In this document: positions 32,918 through 41,381 of the stretch, in pieces
Layout of the letters: every line of letters starts with the position of its first letter
Position numbering within the stretch: the stretch's first letter is position 1
From: Candidatus Gastranaerophilales bacterium
GTDB taxonomy: Bacteria > Cyanobacteriota > Vampirovibrionia > Gastranaerophilales > Gastranaerophilaceae
Reading direction: 5' to 3'
Length of the DNA stretch: 48,032 bases
Assembly (NCBI GenBank): GCA_944325545.1
Contig: CALVAM010000016.1
Span: forward strand, 1-48,032
Program-made: the position numbers and the translations under genes
The notes under the pieces: model-generated
What the model was told of the DNA's origin: nothing
Database searches by the model: none
What the model saw: the letters and a program-made list of their open reading frames with translations, nothing else

Positions 32918-34453
32918 TTAGTTTTCAACCTTTTTTAATGTAGGGAATGCTATAACATCTCTTATTGTAGGCGAGTTTGTAAGTAACATAACAAGCCTAT
33001 CAATACCCATTCCCATTCCTCCGGTAGGAGCGAGTCCGTATTCTAAAGCATTAATGTAGTCTTCGTCAATAGACATTGCTTCTTCATCTCCGTTAGCTTT
33101 AGCTAACGCTTGAGCTTCAAATCTATGTCTTTGATCAATAGGATCTGTTAATTCAGAAAATGCATTAGCGATTTCCCAACCATTAACTCTTGTTTCAAAA
33201 CGTTCTGTAAGTCTGTCATTATCTCTGTGAACTTTTGCTAATGGAGAAATTTCTCTTGGATAATCAATAATGTGAATCGGTTGAATTAAAGTAGGTTCAA
33301 CTTTGTCTTCAAATACGGCTTCAATAATTTGTCCCCAATTCATTTCTTCATCAACTTCTACATGCATAGATTTAGCTTTTTCATAAGCTTCTTTTGCAGT
33401 AAAGAATTCTCCAAAGTCTACACCTGTATATTCTTTAATAGCACCTATCATAGTTTTTCTATCCCAAGGAGGGGTTAGATCTATTTCATTTTCACCATAT
33501 TGTATTTTTGTTGTTCCAAGAACTTCTTGTGCTACATATGCTACTAAATTTTCTGTAAGAACCATCATTTCATTATAATCAACATAAGATTGATATAACT
33601 CTATCATAGTAAATTCAGGATTGTGACGTGTATCAATTCCTTCATTTCTAAAACATCTTGAAAGTTCAAAGATTTTTTCACTTAAACCTCCAACCATGAG
33701 TCTTTTCAAATGTAGTTCAGGAGCAATTCTTAAAGTTAAATCCATATCAAGAGCATTATGATGAGTAATAAATGGTCTTGCATTCGCTCCGGAAGCTTGA
33801 GTGTGTAACATTGGAGTTTCAACTTCAATAAAACCTTGTTTTGTTAAATATTCTCTTATTTTTTGAATTATTAAACTTCTTTTTCTAAAAGTATCACGAG
33901 TTTTTTCATTAACTATTAAATCTACATATCTTTGACGATATTTAGTTTCCGTATCTGACATAGTATGATATGATTTTAGTTGTTCTAATTTTTCTTCACT
34001 AATTTGTTTATTAGGAAGTGGTAGTAAAGATTTTGAAAGCATTTTAAAACTTTTAGCCTTGATAGAAAGTTCTCCTCTTGGAGTTCTTCTAATTGAACCA
34101 TAAAAACCAAGAATATCTCCAATATCAACAAGCTTAAGGGTCTTAACCATTTCAGGGTCCATGTTTTCTTTATGAGAAAATATTTGGATTTTTCCCGAAG
34201 CGTCCATTAAATCTATAAACATTCCGGAATTTCTGATTGCCATAACTCTTCCTGCAACAGAATAAAAATCTTCAGTCTCTTCACCTGCAGGTAAATCAGC
34301 ATATTTTTTTTGTAAATCTGCAGCATCCGCATCTTTGTCAAAAGAATAAGGATAAGGATTAATTCCTTTATCTGCTAATTCTGCTAACTTTTGAATTCTG
34401 TTTTGTCTTATAGTTTCTTTTGCCGATGTTGGCTCATGTGTTTGTTGTGTCAT
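32918..34453 (-). CDS. lysS: Lysyl-tRNA synthetase, class II
   Basis: 511 aa, normal length. An N-terminal OB fold binds the anticodon (about 65-170, VAGRVMAIRNSGMFIDL) and a class II core follows. Motif 1 is about VETPMLHTQASGANARPF, motif 2 is FELSRCFRNEGIDTRHNPEF and motif 3 is GGMGMGIDRLVMLL near the end. It charges tRNA-Lys. The ATG has a GAGGGAAG-type ribosome site. A TATAAT-like -10 lies upstream (about 34480-34490). Confidence 0.97.
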   Translation of the reverse strand: MTQQTHEPTSAKETIRQNRIQKLAELADKGINPYPYSFDKDADAADLQKKYADLPAGEETEDFYSVAGRVMAIRNSGMFIDLMDASGKIQIFSHKENMDPEMVKTLKLVDIGDILGFYGSIRRTPRGELSIKAKSFKMLSKSLLPLPNKQISEEKLEQLKSYHTMSDTETKYRQRYVDLIVNEKTRDTFRKRSLIIQKIREYLTKQGFIEVETPMLHTQASGANARPFITHHNALDMDLTLRIAPELHLKRLMVGGLSEKIFELSRCFRNEGIDTRHNPEFTMIELYQSYVDYNEMMVLTENLVAYVAQEVLGTTKIQYGENEIDLTPPWDRKTMIGAIKEYTGVDFGEFFTAKEAYEKAKSMHVEVDEEMNWGQIIEAVFEDKVEPTLIQPIHIIDYPREISPLAKVHRDNDRLTERFETRVNGWEIANAFSELTDPIDQRHRFEAQALAKANGDEEAMSIDEDYINALEYGLAPTGGMGMGIDRLVMLLTNSPTIRDVIAFPTLKKVEN

Positions 34454-34589
34454 TTATTCTTCCCTCATTATTAAGTTTTCTTTAATTATAATAACACAAA
34501 CATATTTTGTTTAACTTCATAAACCTTCATATTATTATTTACAAATTAAAAAAAATCTGTTAGGATGAGTATGGTAATAGTTTCTTAAA

Positions 34590-34619
34590 AGAGAACGGTT
34601 AATTCCCCGTTCTTTTTTT
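34590..34619 (+). terminator. Terminator in the leader of rimP-nusA (possible attenuator)
   Basis: AGAACGG (34592-34598) pairs with CCGTTCT (34607-34613), flanked by AAAA and followed by six T residues: a textbook intrinsic terminator. No plus-strand gene ends upstream (lysS runs the other way), so it must stop a transcript begun in the 34454-34590 intergenic region. That is either a short RNA or an attenuated rimP-nusA leader. No -35/-10 pair there is clear. The next 49 nt lead to the rimP ATG. Confidence 0.75.
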
Positions 34620-34668
34620 ATTAGGGACAAGTTTTACGGCACTATGATTAATTATAGGAAGGAGCAGT

Positions 34669-35151
34669 ATGAAGCAAGATATTAACAGATTTGAGATTAT
34701 AGAAAATATAACCCCGTTAATTGAAAATACTGCTATGAGATACAATCTTATTCCTATTGAGATAGAGTTTGTTAAAGAAAATCATAAATGGTTTTTAAGA
34801 ATATTTTTATATTCATATGAAAAAGATATAACCTTGGAAGATTGTGAAAATGTGACAAGAAGTTTGAATGATTTTTTAGATGAATTAATTCCTGTAAAGT
34901 ATTATTTAGAAGTTTCATCTCCAGGATTAGAAAGAAAATTTAAGTCAGATAAAGAATTTTTAATATTTAAAGGTAGGAGAATTAGTTTAAAATTAAAAGC
35001 TCCTTTAGAAGGAGAAACAGAGAAAATTTTTAAAGGTGAAATTCTAGATTGGGACGATAAATTAGGGTTAAGAATTTTACGTTTTGATGATGGTGAAGAG
35101 TTACAAATTCCAAAGTCAAATATTCAGTCAGCAAAATTATATATAGATTAA
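34669..35151 (+). CDS. rimP: Ribosome maturation factor RimP
   Basis: 160 aa, the typical length. RimP helps assemble the 30S subunit. Family motifs: the N-terminal domain with LRIFLYSYEKDITLEDCENV (family D-x-x-D-C-x-x-x-S) and YYLEVSSPGLERKFKS (family L-E-V-S-S-P-G-x-D/E-R), then a C-terminal SH3-like domain. GGAAGGAG lies 5 nt before the ATG. It is followed by nusA after 12 nt, the conserved bacterial order. Confidence 0.95.
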   Translation: MKQDINRFEIIENITPLIENTAMRYNLIPIEIEFVKENHKWFLRIFLYSYEKDITLEDCENVTRSLNDFLDELIPVKYYLEVSSPGLERKFKSDKEFLIFKGRRISLKLKAPLEGETEKIFKGEILDWDDKLGLRILRFDDGEELQIPKSNIQSAKLYID

Positions 35152-35163
35152 GGAGAATAAATT

Positions 35164-36405
35164 ATGATTAAAATTGGTACAGCATTATTTGAGGCTTGTG
35201 AAGAATTAGAAAGAGAACGAGGTATTTCTAAAGAAGTATTAATAGCGTCTTTGTGCGATGCAATGGTAGCAGCTTATAAAAAGCATATGCATGTAAAGGA
35301 AGCTGCTAATATAGAGGCTATTTTAGATGAACAAACAGGCGAAATTGGAGTATTTAGTACAAAAACAGTTGTGGAAAATGTAGAAGATCCTGATACTGAG
35401 ATTTCTTTAGAGGACGCTAAAGAAATAGATGAAGATGTTGAAGTAGACGATGAAGTTAAAATAGAAGTAACTCCTGAACAATTCGGTAGAATAGCTGCGC
35501 AATCAGCAAAACAAGTTATTACTCAAAGAATTAGAGATGCAGAAAGAAACAATATTTTAAATGAATTTCTTGAAAAGAAAGGTACTTTAACAACAGGTAT
35601 TATTCAAAGAGTTGAAAATCGAAATGTTATTGTGAACATTGGTAAGACTGATGCTATTATGCCTCAAAAAGAACAAATTCCTCGTGAGTATTATAAACCT
35701 GGTAATAGAATAAGAGTATTTGTATTAAATGTAAAAGAAACAAATAGATTGCCTCAAGTTATCGTTTCTCACGCCCATCCGGAAATTGTAAGAGAACTTT
35801 TTGAATTAGAAGTTCCTGAAATAGAAGATGGTATTGTAGAAATTAAGTCAATTGCGAGAGAAGCAGGCTATAGAACTAAAATTGCGGTATGGTCAAATGA
35901 TCCTGAAGTTGATTCAGTCGGAGCTTGTATTGGACCTAGAGGTTCAAGAATTCAAACTATTGTAGGGGAATTAAAGAACGAAAAAATTGATATTGTTAGA
36001 TGGTCTCCGGATCCAGTGGAATATATCGTAAATGCAATTTCTCCTGCAAGGGTCGTTTCTGTAGATATAATGACTGATGATGAAGAAACAAAAGATGCTT
36101 TAGTTGTTGTTCCTGATGATCAGTTATCATTAGCAATAGGTAGAGAAGGTCAAAATGTAAGATTAGCTCATAGACTTACAGGTTGGAAAATTGATATAAA
36201 GAGTGTTTCTCAAATGGAAAGCGAAGAAGCTGAAAGAATTTCTAATTATGATTATCAAAATGATGAAGAAGTAGAAGAAGAAAGATTAGTTGATTCTGAA
36301 GAAATTCAAGAAGAGATTGAAGAAGAAATGAATCAACAAGTCTTTGAAGAAGAAGATTCTGATATGAAAGACGATGGTAATGAGGAAGACATTTCAAACG
36401 AATAA
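35164..36405 (+). CDS. nusA: Transcription termination/antitermination factor NusA
   Basis: 413 aa: an N-terminal RNA-polymerase-binding domain (about 1-125), an S1 domain (about 132-200, GIIQRVENRNVIVNIG), and KH1 and KH2 domains (GACIGPRGSRIQTIVGELKNE; LAIGREGQNVRLAHRLTGW). The last 60 residues are highly acidic (Glu/Asp runs) in place of the AR repeats of proteobacteria. NusA modulates pausing and termination, so the upstream leader terminator is a natural site for autoregulation. AAGGAG precedes the ATG. Confidence 0.96.
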   Translation: MIKIGTALFEACEELERERGISKEVLIASLCDAMVAAYKKHMHVKEAANIEAILDEQTGEIGVFSTKTVVENVEDPDTEISLEDAKEIDEDVEVDDEVKIEVTPEQFGRIAAQSAKQVITQRIRDAERNNILNEFLEKKGTLTTGIIQRVENRNVIVNIGKTDAIMPQKEQIPREYYKPGNRIRVFVLNVKETNRLPQVIVSHAHPEIVRELFELEVPEIEDGIVEIKSIAREAGYRTKIAVWSNDPEVDSVGACIGPRGSRIQTIVGELKNEKIDIVRWSPDPVEYIVNAISPARVVSVDIMTDDEETKDALVVVPDDQLSLAIGREGQNVRLAHRLTGWKIDIKSVSQMESEEAERISNYDYQNDEEVEEERLVDSEEIQEEIEEEMNQQVFEEEDSDMKDDGNEEDISNE

Positions 36406-36420
36406 GGTCATTAATTAGAT

Positions 36421-36455
36421 AAAAAATAGAAGACGTACAGTCTTCTATTTTTTTT
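36421..36455 (+). terminator. Terminator of rimP-nusA
   Basis: AAAAAATAGAAGAC pairs with GTCTTCTATTTTTT around GTACA, a 14-bp A/T-flanked stem with a T run. It is symmetrical enough to act on either strand. Confidence 0.88.
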
Positions 36456-36558
36456 ACAAAATTTTATATACAAAAATATGTTTGTATGGTATGATAATGG
36501 CATAGTGGTAGAATAAAATTTTTGAAGATATATGCGATAGAAAAGATTATTAGAGTTT

Positions 36559-36591
36559 TATAATAGTTGTCGGGTAGGTTATATGTACCCG
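36559..36591 (+). promoter_or_regulatory. rny promoter with 5'-end hairpin
   Basis: A consensus TATAAT (36559-36564) places the start near 36571, exactly at CGGGTA (36571-36576), which pairs with TACCCG (36586-36591). The rny mRNA would therefore begin with a 6-bp hairpin. AGGTT in its loop region can alternatively pair with AACCT (36592-36596), excluding the first hairpin. No clear -35 element is seen. The leader is about 65 nt. Confidence 0.5.
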
Positions 36592-36635
36592 AACCTCGTG
36601 TATATATAAAAAAATAGAAAAGGAAAAGGTGCAAA

Positions 36636-38156
36636 ATGGATCTTTTATTGACCGTTGCAATTGTTGTGTTGGTTATACTTATTGCTATTATTGTTATACA
36701 AAGCATTAAGTATAAGAATCTTGTTTCTCAAACAGAGAATGCAAAAAAAGATTTATTAGAAAAAGAAGCTATTATGCAAAAAGAAGCTCTAATTAAAGCA
36801 AAAGAAACTTTGCATAATGAAAGAGAACAGCTTAATGCTGATGAAAGAGAAAGACGTCGTGAATTTGCGGCTATAGAAACGAAATTATCTAAAAGAGAAG
36901 ATATATTAGAAGATAAATTGCAAGAAGTTTCAGATAAAGAATTGGAACTTGATAGAATGAAAGATCAGCTGATTGAAAAAGAAGATTTTTTAGCTGAAAT
37001 CGTACAAAAACAAACTGTAGAATTAGAAAGAATTGCAGGAATGTCTGCTGAAGAAGCTAAGAAAATGCTTTTAGAACAGTTAAAAAGTGATTTAGCTCAA
37101 GAAAAAATGCAATTAATAAGAGAAAATGAAGCAAAGATAAGAGAGGATGCCCTTGAAAAATCAAAAGAAATATTAACAACTACAATGCAACGTTGTATGA
37201 TGGAGCAAGTTGTTGAATCTACTGTATCTGTTGTTTCTTTACCAAATGATGAGATGAAAGGTAGAATTATTGGTAGAGAGGGTCGTAATATTAGAACTCT
37301 TGAAACTTTAACAGGGGTAGATTTGATAATAGATGATACTCCGGAAGCAGTAGTTTTATCTGCTTTTGATCCTGTAAGAAGAGAAATTGCCAAAATTGCT
37401 TTAGAAAAATTGATTCAAGATGGTAGAATTCATCCGGTAAGAATTGAAGAAACTGTCGAAAAATCAAGAGAAGAAGTTGAAAAAAAGATCATGAAAGAAG
37501 GCGAAAATGCTGCTCTTGATATGGGTATAATGGGACTTAATAAAGAACTTATAAAAAATTTGGGTCGTTTATATTACAGAACAAGTTATGGACAAAATGT
37601 TTTAAAGCATTCGTTAGAAGTTGGACATATAGCAGGCATGCTTGCTGCCGAATTAGGTGCAAATGTTTATGTAGCAAAACGAGCTGGACTTTTGCACGAT
37701 ATTGGAAAAGCCGTAGATCAAACTCAGGAGGGTACTCATATTCAATTAGGTGTTGAGTTAGCAACTCGTTATGGTGAGAAACCTGAGATAATTCATGCTA
37801 TTGAAGCACATCATGATGATGTTACAGCAAATACCATAGAAGCAGTTCTTGTAAAATTAGCTGATGCAATTTCTGCAGGACGTCCAGGAGCAAGACGTGA
37901 TACTTTAGAAATTTACATTAAACGTTTACAAAAAATAGAAGAAATCGTAAACGGATATGAAGGAATTAAACAATCTTTTGCTGTACAAGCAGGAAGAGAA
38001 GTAAGAGTAATAGTTCAAGCAGAAATGTTTGATGATTTAGCTTCACAGAAATTAGCAAGAGATATTGCTAAAAAAATTGAGGATGAATTGGATTATCCTG
38101 GACAAATAAAAGTTACTGTCGTAAGAGAATTTAGAGTTACTGAAATAGCTAAATAA
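36636..38156 (+). CDS. rny: Ribonuclease Y
   Basis: 506 aa; the endoribonuclease that starts mRNA decay in Firmicutes and several other phyla. Layout: an N-terminal membrane helix (about 3-24), a long charged coiled coil (about 30-190), a KH domain ([21 protein letters not shown]), and an HD domain with [12 protein letters not shown] and [10 protein letters not shown] as the catalytic H-D pair. Length is normal. AAGG precedes the ATG. It heads a run of five same-strand genes including ymdB, the same order as in Bacillus. Confidence 0.96.
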   Translation: MDLLLTVAIVVLVILIAIIVIQSIKYKNLVSQTENAKKDLLEKEAIMQKEALIKAKETLHNEREQLNADERERRREFAAIETKLSKREDILEDKLQEVSDKELELDRMKDQLIEKEDFLAEIVQKQTVELERIAGMSAEEAKKMLLEQLKSDLAQEKMQLIRENEAKIREDALEKSKEILTTTMQRCMMEQVVESTVSVVSLPNDEMKGRIIGREGRNIRTLETLTGVDLIIDDTPEAVVLSAFDPVRREIAKIALEKLIQDGRIHPVRIEETVEKSREEVEKKIMKEGENAALDMGIMGLNKELIKNLGRLYYRTSYGQNVLKHSLEVGHIAGMLAAELGANVYVAKRAGLLHDIGKAVDQTQEGTHIQLGVELATRYGEKPEIIHAIEAHHDDVTANTIEAVLVKLADAISAGRPGARRDTLEIYIKRLQKIEEIVNGYEGIKQSFAVQAGREVRVIVQAEMFDDLASQKLARDIAKKIEDELDYPGQIKVTVVREFRVTEIAK

Positions 38157-38161
38157 GAGGA

Positions 38162-38184
38162 GTGGGTAAAGCTAATTTACCCAC
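38162..38184 (+). other. Intercistronic hairpin between rny and ymdB
   Basis: GTGGGTAAA (38162-38170) pairs perfectly with TTTACCCAC (38176-38184), with a GCTAA loop and one or two further pairs at the base. It has no T tract, so it is not a terminator. It occupies the first codons of a GTG-initiated extension of ymdB, an argument for the downstream ATG as the real start. It may be a processing or stabilising element. Confidence 0.6.
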
Positions 38185-38197
38185 TTATATAAGAGTT

Positions 38198-39046
38198 ATG
38201 AGCAATAATACTGAGATTTTAAAAATATTATTTTTTGGAGATATTACTGGTAGACAAGGTAGAATAGCAGTAAAAAATTATCTTGCTAATTTAGATGAAG
38301 CTCCGGATTTTGTTATTGCTAATATAGAAAATGCCTCACACGGTTTTGGTTTAACTAAAAAAAATTATGAGGATTTGGCAAATTCTGGGATAAATTGTTT
38401 TACTTCCGGTAATCATATTTGGGACAAAAAAGATATTTTTGAATATATTAATGAATCAAATAAACTATTGCGTCCGATAAATTATCCCGAGGGTACAGTA
38501 GGATATGGGGTTCAGGTTTTTGATGTTAAAAATTATAAATTAGCCGTATTGAATGTTTTGGGTAGAGTATTTATGCCTCCTATTGATTCGCCTTGGAAAG
38601 TTGTTACTGATACTATTAATAGTTTAATTGAGAATGGTATTGATTCTGTTTTTATTGATTTTCATGCTGAGGCTACTGCTGAAAAAATCTGTTTTGCAAA
38701 GTATTTAGCAAAGACTTTCAACAATGAAGATAACGCTATAATAAAAGTTTTTTGCGGTACGCATACTCACGTACAGACTGCTGATGAGCAAATTTATAAT
38801 GGCATGGCTTATATTACTGATGTCGGTTTTTGCGGAACTTATGATAGTGTGATAGGGATGGAGTTTGCAACTTCTTTTAAACGTTTATCTACAAGTTTAC
38901 CTGAAAGATATGAAATTGCAGAAAGTTCAATCGCTCAAATTAATGGTGTTGAGGTTTTAATTGATAAAACAAGAGCAACACATATTAAAAGAATTAATGT
39001 TGTAGTAGATAATGATGAAAGCGAGGTAAAAGATGTTTCTGCTTGA
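38198..39046 (+). CDS. ymdB: YmdB-family metallophosphoesterase
   Basis: 282 aa from the ATG at 38198; a GTG at 38162 would run through the hairpin and has a ribosome site too close. In Bacillus YmdB is a 2',3'-cyclic nucleotide phosphodiesterase affecting RNase Y-dependent gene expression. Motifs are FFGDITGRQGR, IANIENASHG, TSGNHIWDK, FIDFHAEATAEK, and CGTHTHVQTADE, together the two-metal site. It follows rny as in Firmicutes, with an 8-residue polar N-terminal addition. The C-terminus has a short charged extension (DNDESEVKD). Confidence 0.93.
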   Translation: MSNNTEILKILFFGDITGRQGRIAVKNYLANLDEAPDFVIANIENASHGFGLTKKNYEDLANSGINCFTSGNHIWDKKDIFEYINESNKLLRPINYPEGTVGYGVQVFDVKNYKLAVLNVLGRVFMPPIDSPWKVVTDTINSLIENGIDSVFIDFHAEATAEKICFAKYLAKTFNNEDNAIIKVFCGTHTHVQTADEQIYNGMAYITDVGFCGTYDSVIGMEFATSFKRLSTSLPERYEIAESSIAQINGVEVLIDKTRATHIKRINVVVDNDESEVKDVSA

Positions 39047-39087
39047 TAATAATCAGAATATATTTTCCTTAGATTGTGAGGTGTATT

Positions 39088-39942
39088 GTGAAGGGTGATT
39101 TTCACATACATACTTATTTTTCTGATGGGGTATTTTCTCCTGAGAAAATTGTAGATCTTGCTTTAGATGCTGGTTTACAAGTCGTATCTTTGACTGATCA
39201 TGATAATGTTTTGTCATATGATGTTGCAATGAATTATTTAAAAACGAAAGAAGTTGATTTTAAAATAATTCCAGGTATCGAAGTTAATACTTTATATAAA
39301 GATTATGAAGTGCATATTTTAGGATACTTTCCGGATGTAACAAGAAGTGATTTTAAAGCTTTATTAAAAACCCAACAAAATGCTCGTATTAAGCAAACTA
39401 AAGAAATATTACATTTGTTAGCTAAAAAAGAAGGAATAAAAATAGCTTTTGAAGATGTTAAAAATATGGTTGCAGAAGGCGGTAGTATAGGGCGTCCTCA
39501 TATTGCAAAGGCTATAACTAATGCAGGTGGTACAAGTAACGTTATGGAAGCATATAGTAAATATATTCATAGAGCTTCTCCGGTTTATGTTGAGAGAAAA
39601 ACTGTTTCTCCTTTTGATGCTGTAGAAGTGATTTATGATTCAGGAGGTATTCCTGTAATTGCTCATCCTTATGATATTGATATTGCAGAAAAATTAATTA
39701 AAAATTTGATGAATTGTGGTTTAAGAGGTATTGAAGCTTATCATAGAAAACATTCTCCTGCAATTGTAGAATATTTTTCTTCTATGGCTGAAAACTTAGG
39801 GTTAATAGTCACTGGTGGGTCTGATTTTCATGCACCTAATATTATGAATGGACAAATAATTTTAGGTAAAAATTTTGTACCTGAATGGATTTATGATTCT
39901 TTGATTAATGAAAAGAAAAATTTGGATCTTGCAAGAGGTTGA
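39088..39942 (+). CDS. PHP-domain phosphoesterase (RNase AM/TrpH-like)
   Basis: 284 aa from the GTG at 39088, which has GAGGTG 5 nt upstream and gives the standard family N-terminus; an earlier GTG at 39076 does not. Metal ligands of the PHP fold: DFHIHTYFSDG, LTDHDNV, IIPGIEVNT, IGRPHIAKA, IAHPYD and GGSDFHAP. E. coli RnmA (YciV) removes 5' nucleotides and hydrolyses 3',5'-bisphosphonucleotides, products relevant to RNA turnover. It sits downstream of rny-ymdB, which supports an RNA role. Confidence 0.88.
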   Translation: MKGDFHIHTYFSDGVFSPEKIVDLALDAGLQVVSLTDHDNVLSYDVAMNYLKTKEVDFKIIPGIEVNTLYKDYEVHILGYFPDVTRSDFKALLKTQQNARIKQTKEILHLLAKKEGIKIAFEDVKNMVAEGGSIGRPHIAKAITNAGGTSNVMEAYSKYIHRASPVYVERKTVSPFDAVEVIYDSGGIPVIAHPYDIDIAEKLIKNLMNCGLRGIEAYHRKHSPAIVEYFSSMAENLGLIVTGGSDFHAPNIMNGQIILGKNFVPEWIYDSLINEKKNLDLARG

Positions 39943-39945
39943 TTT

Positions 39946-40524
39946 ATGAAAAAAGCTTTTACTATTGTTGAAGTTTCTATTTTATTCGTAATTTTTTTAA
40001 TTGTAGCTTTTTTGGTAGCTCCTATGTCTTTGAATGATTCTAGGCAAGTTAAATATGCTGCTATATGGAGAAATATTCAAACAGAATTTTCTAATATTTT
40101 TTATACTGTATTCACGGACTCTATATCTAATAACAGTGATTTGAAGAATAAATTAAATATAATTATTAATACAGAACTTGCAGAAGAAATAAAACCATAT
40201 AAAATATTGTATTTAAATGGAACTTTTCCAAGTAAAACATATCAATTCGATAAATATAAGCTAACCAGTCAAAATGCGGTATTATCATTTAAATTTTTTG
40301 ATAAGCCTCAAGATGGTTCTATAGGTATGCTTATGTATGATGTTAATGGAAAATCTTCTCCTAATATATGGGGTAAAGATGTTTTTGGGTATAATATTTA
40401 TCCTGATAGATTTGAACCTTTTTGTAAAGAAAAACCTGTTAATTTACAAAATCAAGATTGTTCAAAAGATGGAACAGGATTATGTTGTTCTAATTATTAT
40501 TTGATAGGAGGAAGTTTTGATTAA
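39946..40524 (+). CDS. Type IV pilin/pseudopilin-like protein
   Basis: 192 aa. The N-terminus MKKAFTIVEVSILFVIFLIV is a type III signal: a short basic leader, cleavage before F (A instead of the usual G at -1), E at +5, and a long hydrophobic helix. The C-terminal part has Asp/Asn/Gly-rich loops, VNGKSSPNIWGKDVFGY, and cysteines (C-KDGTGLCC) able to form a disulfide loop. It would be a minor pilin of a type IV pilus or type II secretion system. No other pilus genes are nearby. It is 3 nt from the PHP gene and overlaps the LOG gene by 8 nt. Confidence 0.78.
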   Translation: MKKAFTIVEVSILFVIFLIVAFLVAPMSLNDSRQVKYAAIWRNIQTEFSNIFYTVFTDSISNNSDLKNKLNIIINTELAEEIKPYKILYLNGTFPSKTYQFDKYKLTSQNAVLSFKFFDKPQDGSIGMLMYDVNGKSSPNIWGKDVFGYNIYPDRFEPFCKEKPVNLQNQDCSKDGTGLCCSNYYLIGGSFD

Positions 40525-41095
40525 GAATATTTGCGTTTTTGCTTCATCTTCTAATAATTTAAATATAAAATTTTATAATGATGCTAAAATTTTAGGACAA
40601 TTAATCGGACAAGCTGGTATGAATATTGTTTATGGCGGAAGTCGTTTAGGAATGATGTATGCCTGTGCAAAAGCTGTTAAAGATAATGGTGGAAAAATTT
40701 TTGGTGTAATGCCTAAAAGACTTTGTGATTATGGCGTTGCAAATCCTGATGATTGTGATGAATTTTTTCTTACTGAAGGTATGAGAGAAAGAAAGGCTAA
40801 GATGGATCAAATTTCTGATGCGGTAGTTGCGATTCCTGGTGGTTTTGGAACTTTAGAAGAAATTTCCGAAATGATTGTACAAAAACAGTTGGGATATAAT
40901 AATAAACCGATAGTTTTACTGAATACAGAACGTTTTTATGACAATCTTATAGCGTTTTTTGATACTGTTATTGAAAAGAATTTTGCTAAAGATTCTGCAC
41001 GTGATTTATATTTTATTGCCAATAATCCTAATGAAGTTATTGACTATCTTTTAAGTTATAATCCTTTAAATGTGAAATTTGCAAGTAAATTTTAG
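40517..41095 (+). CDS. LOG-family nucleotide phosphoribohydrolase
   Basis: 192 aa; Rossmann-like enzyme that releases a base from nucleoside 5'-monophosphates (cytokinin-activating LOG in plants, broader AMP/CMP use in bacteria). Hallmarks: ICVFASSS, VYGGSRLGMM, the catalytic R-x-x-K in MRERKAKM, and PGGFGTLEEISEM. The start is TTG, chosen because GGAGGA lies 6 nt upstream, inside the pilin 3' end. The C-terminus overlaps the opposite LuxR gene by 4 nt. Confidence 0.9.
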   Translation: MIKNICVFASSSNNLNIKFYNDAKILGQLIGQAGMNIVYGGSRLGMMYACAKAVKDNGGKIFGVMPKRLCDYGVANPDDCDEFFLTEGMRERKAKMDQISDAVVAIPGGFGTLEEISEMIVQKQLGYNNKPIVLLNTERFYDNLIAFFDTVIEKNFAKDSARDLYFIANNPNEVIDYLLSYNPLNVKFASKF

Positions 41096-41319
41096 TCGTC
41101 AATTCGAATTAAATTATTCTTAATTGCACATACACACGCTTGTACTTTATTATGTACCTGTAATTTTATATAAATGCTTTCAAGATGTGATTTAACAGTA
41201 TGAACAGAAATAAACAATCTCTGTGCTATTTCATTGTTACTTAATCCTTCTGCTAATAAATATAAAACTTCTCTTTCTTTTGTTGTGAGTTTTATTATTT
41301 TCTTATTATCATTTATCAT
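41092..41319 (-). CDS. Solo LuxR/GerE-type helix-turn-helix protein
   Basis: 75 aa made of almost nothing but a LuxR-type HTH: LTTKEREVLYLLAEGLSNNE, IAQRLFISVHTVKSHLESIY. There is no receiver or ligand-binding domain, as in GerE of Bacillus. It would bind DNA as a dimer. A -10 element 6 nt before the ATG predicts a leaderless mRNA. Target genes are unknown. Since the frame is intact with its own promoter, truncation of a larger response regulator is less likely but possible. Confidence 0.85.
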   Translation of the reverse strand: MINDNKKIIKLTTKEREVLYLLAEGLSNNEIAQRLFISVHTVKSHLESIYIKLQVHNKVQACVCAIKNNLIRIDD

Positions 41320-41325
41320 AATTAT

Positions 41326-41331
41326 ATGATA
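41326..41331 (-). promoter_or_regulatory. -10 element of the solo LuxR gene (leaderless start)
   Basis: On the minus strand TATCAT ends 6 nt before the ATG at 41319. The surroundings are pure AT, so chance matches are likelier here than at the other sites. Confidence 0.35.
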
Positions 41332-41381
41332 ATATAATATTCTTATTTAAAATTAATGTATTTTCCAAATGCAAAATTCTT

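Noticed and set aside
36571..36596. H-type pseudoknot or preQ1-like riboswitch before rny
   Set aside because: GGTT in the loop could pair with AACC just after the stem, but there are no bases to span the first helix between the two 3' strands, so both helices cannot form together. Mutually exclusive hairpins are the only feasible reading.
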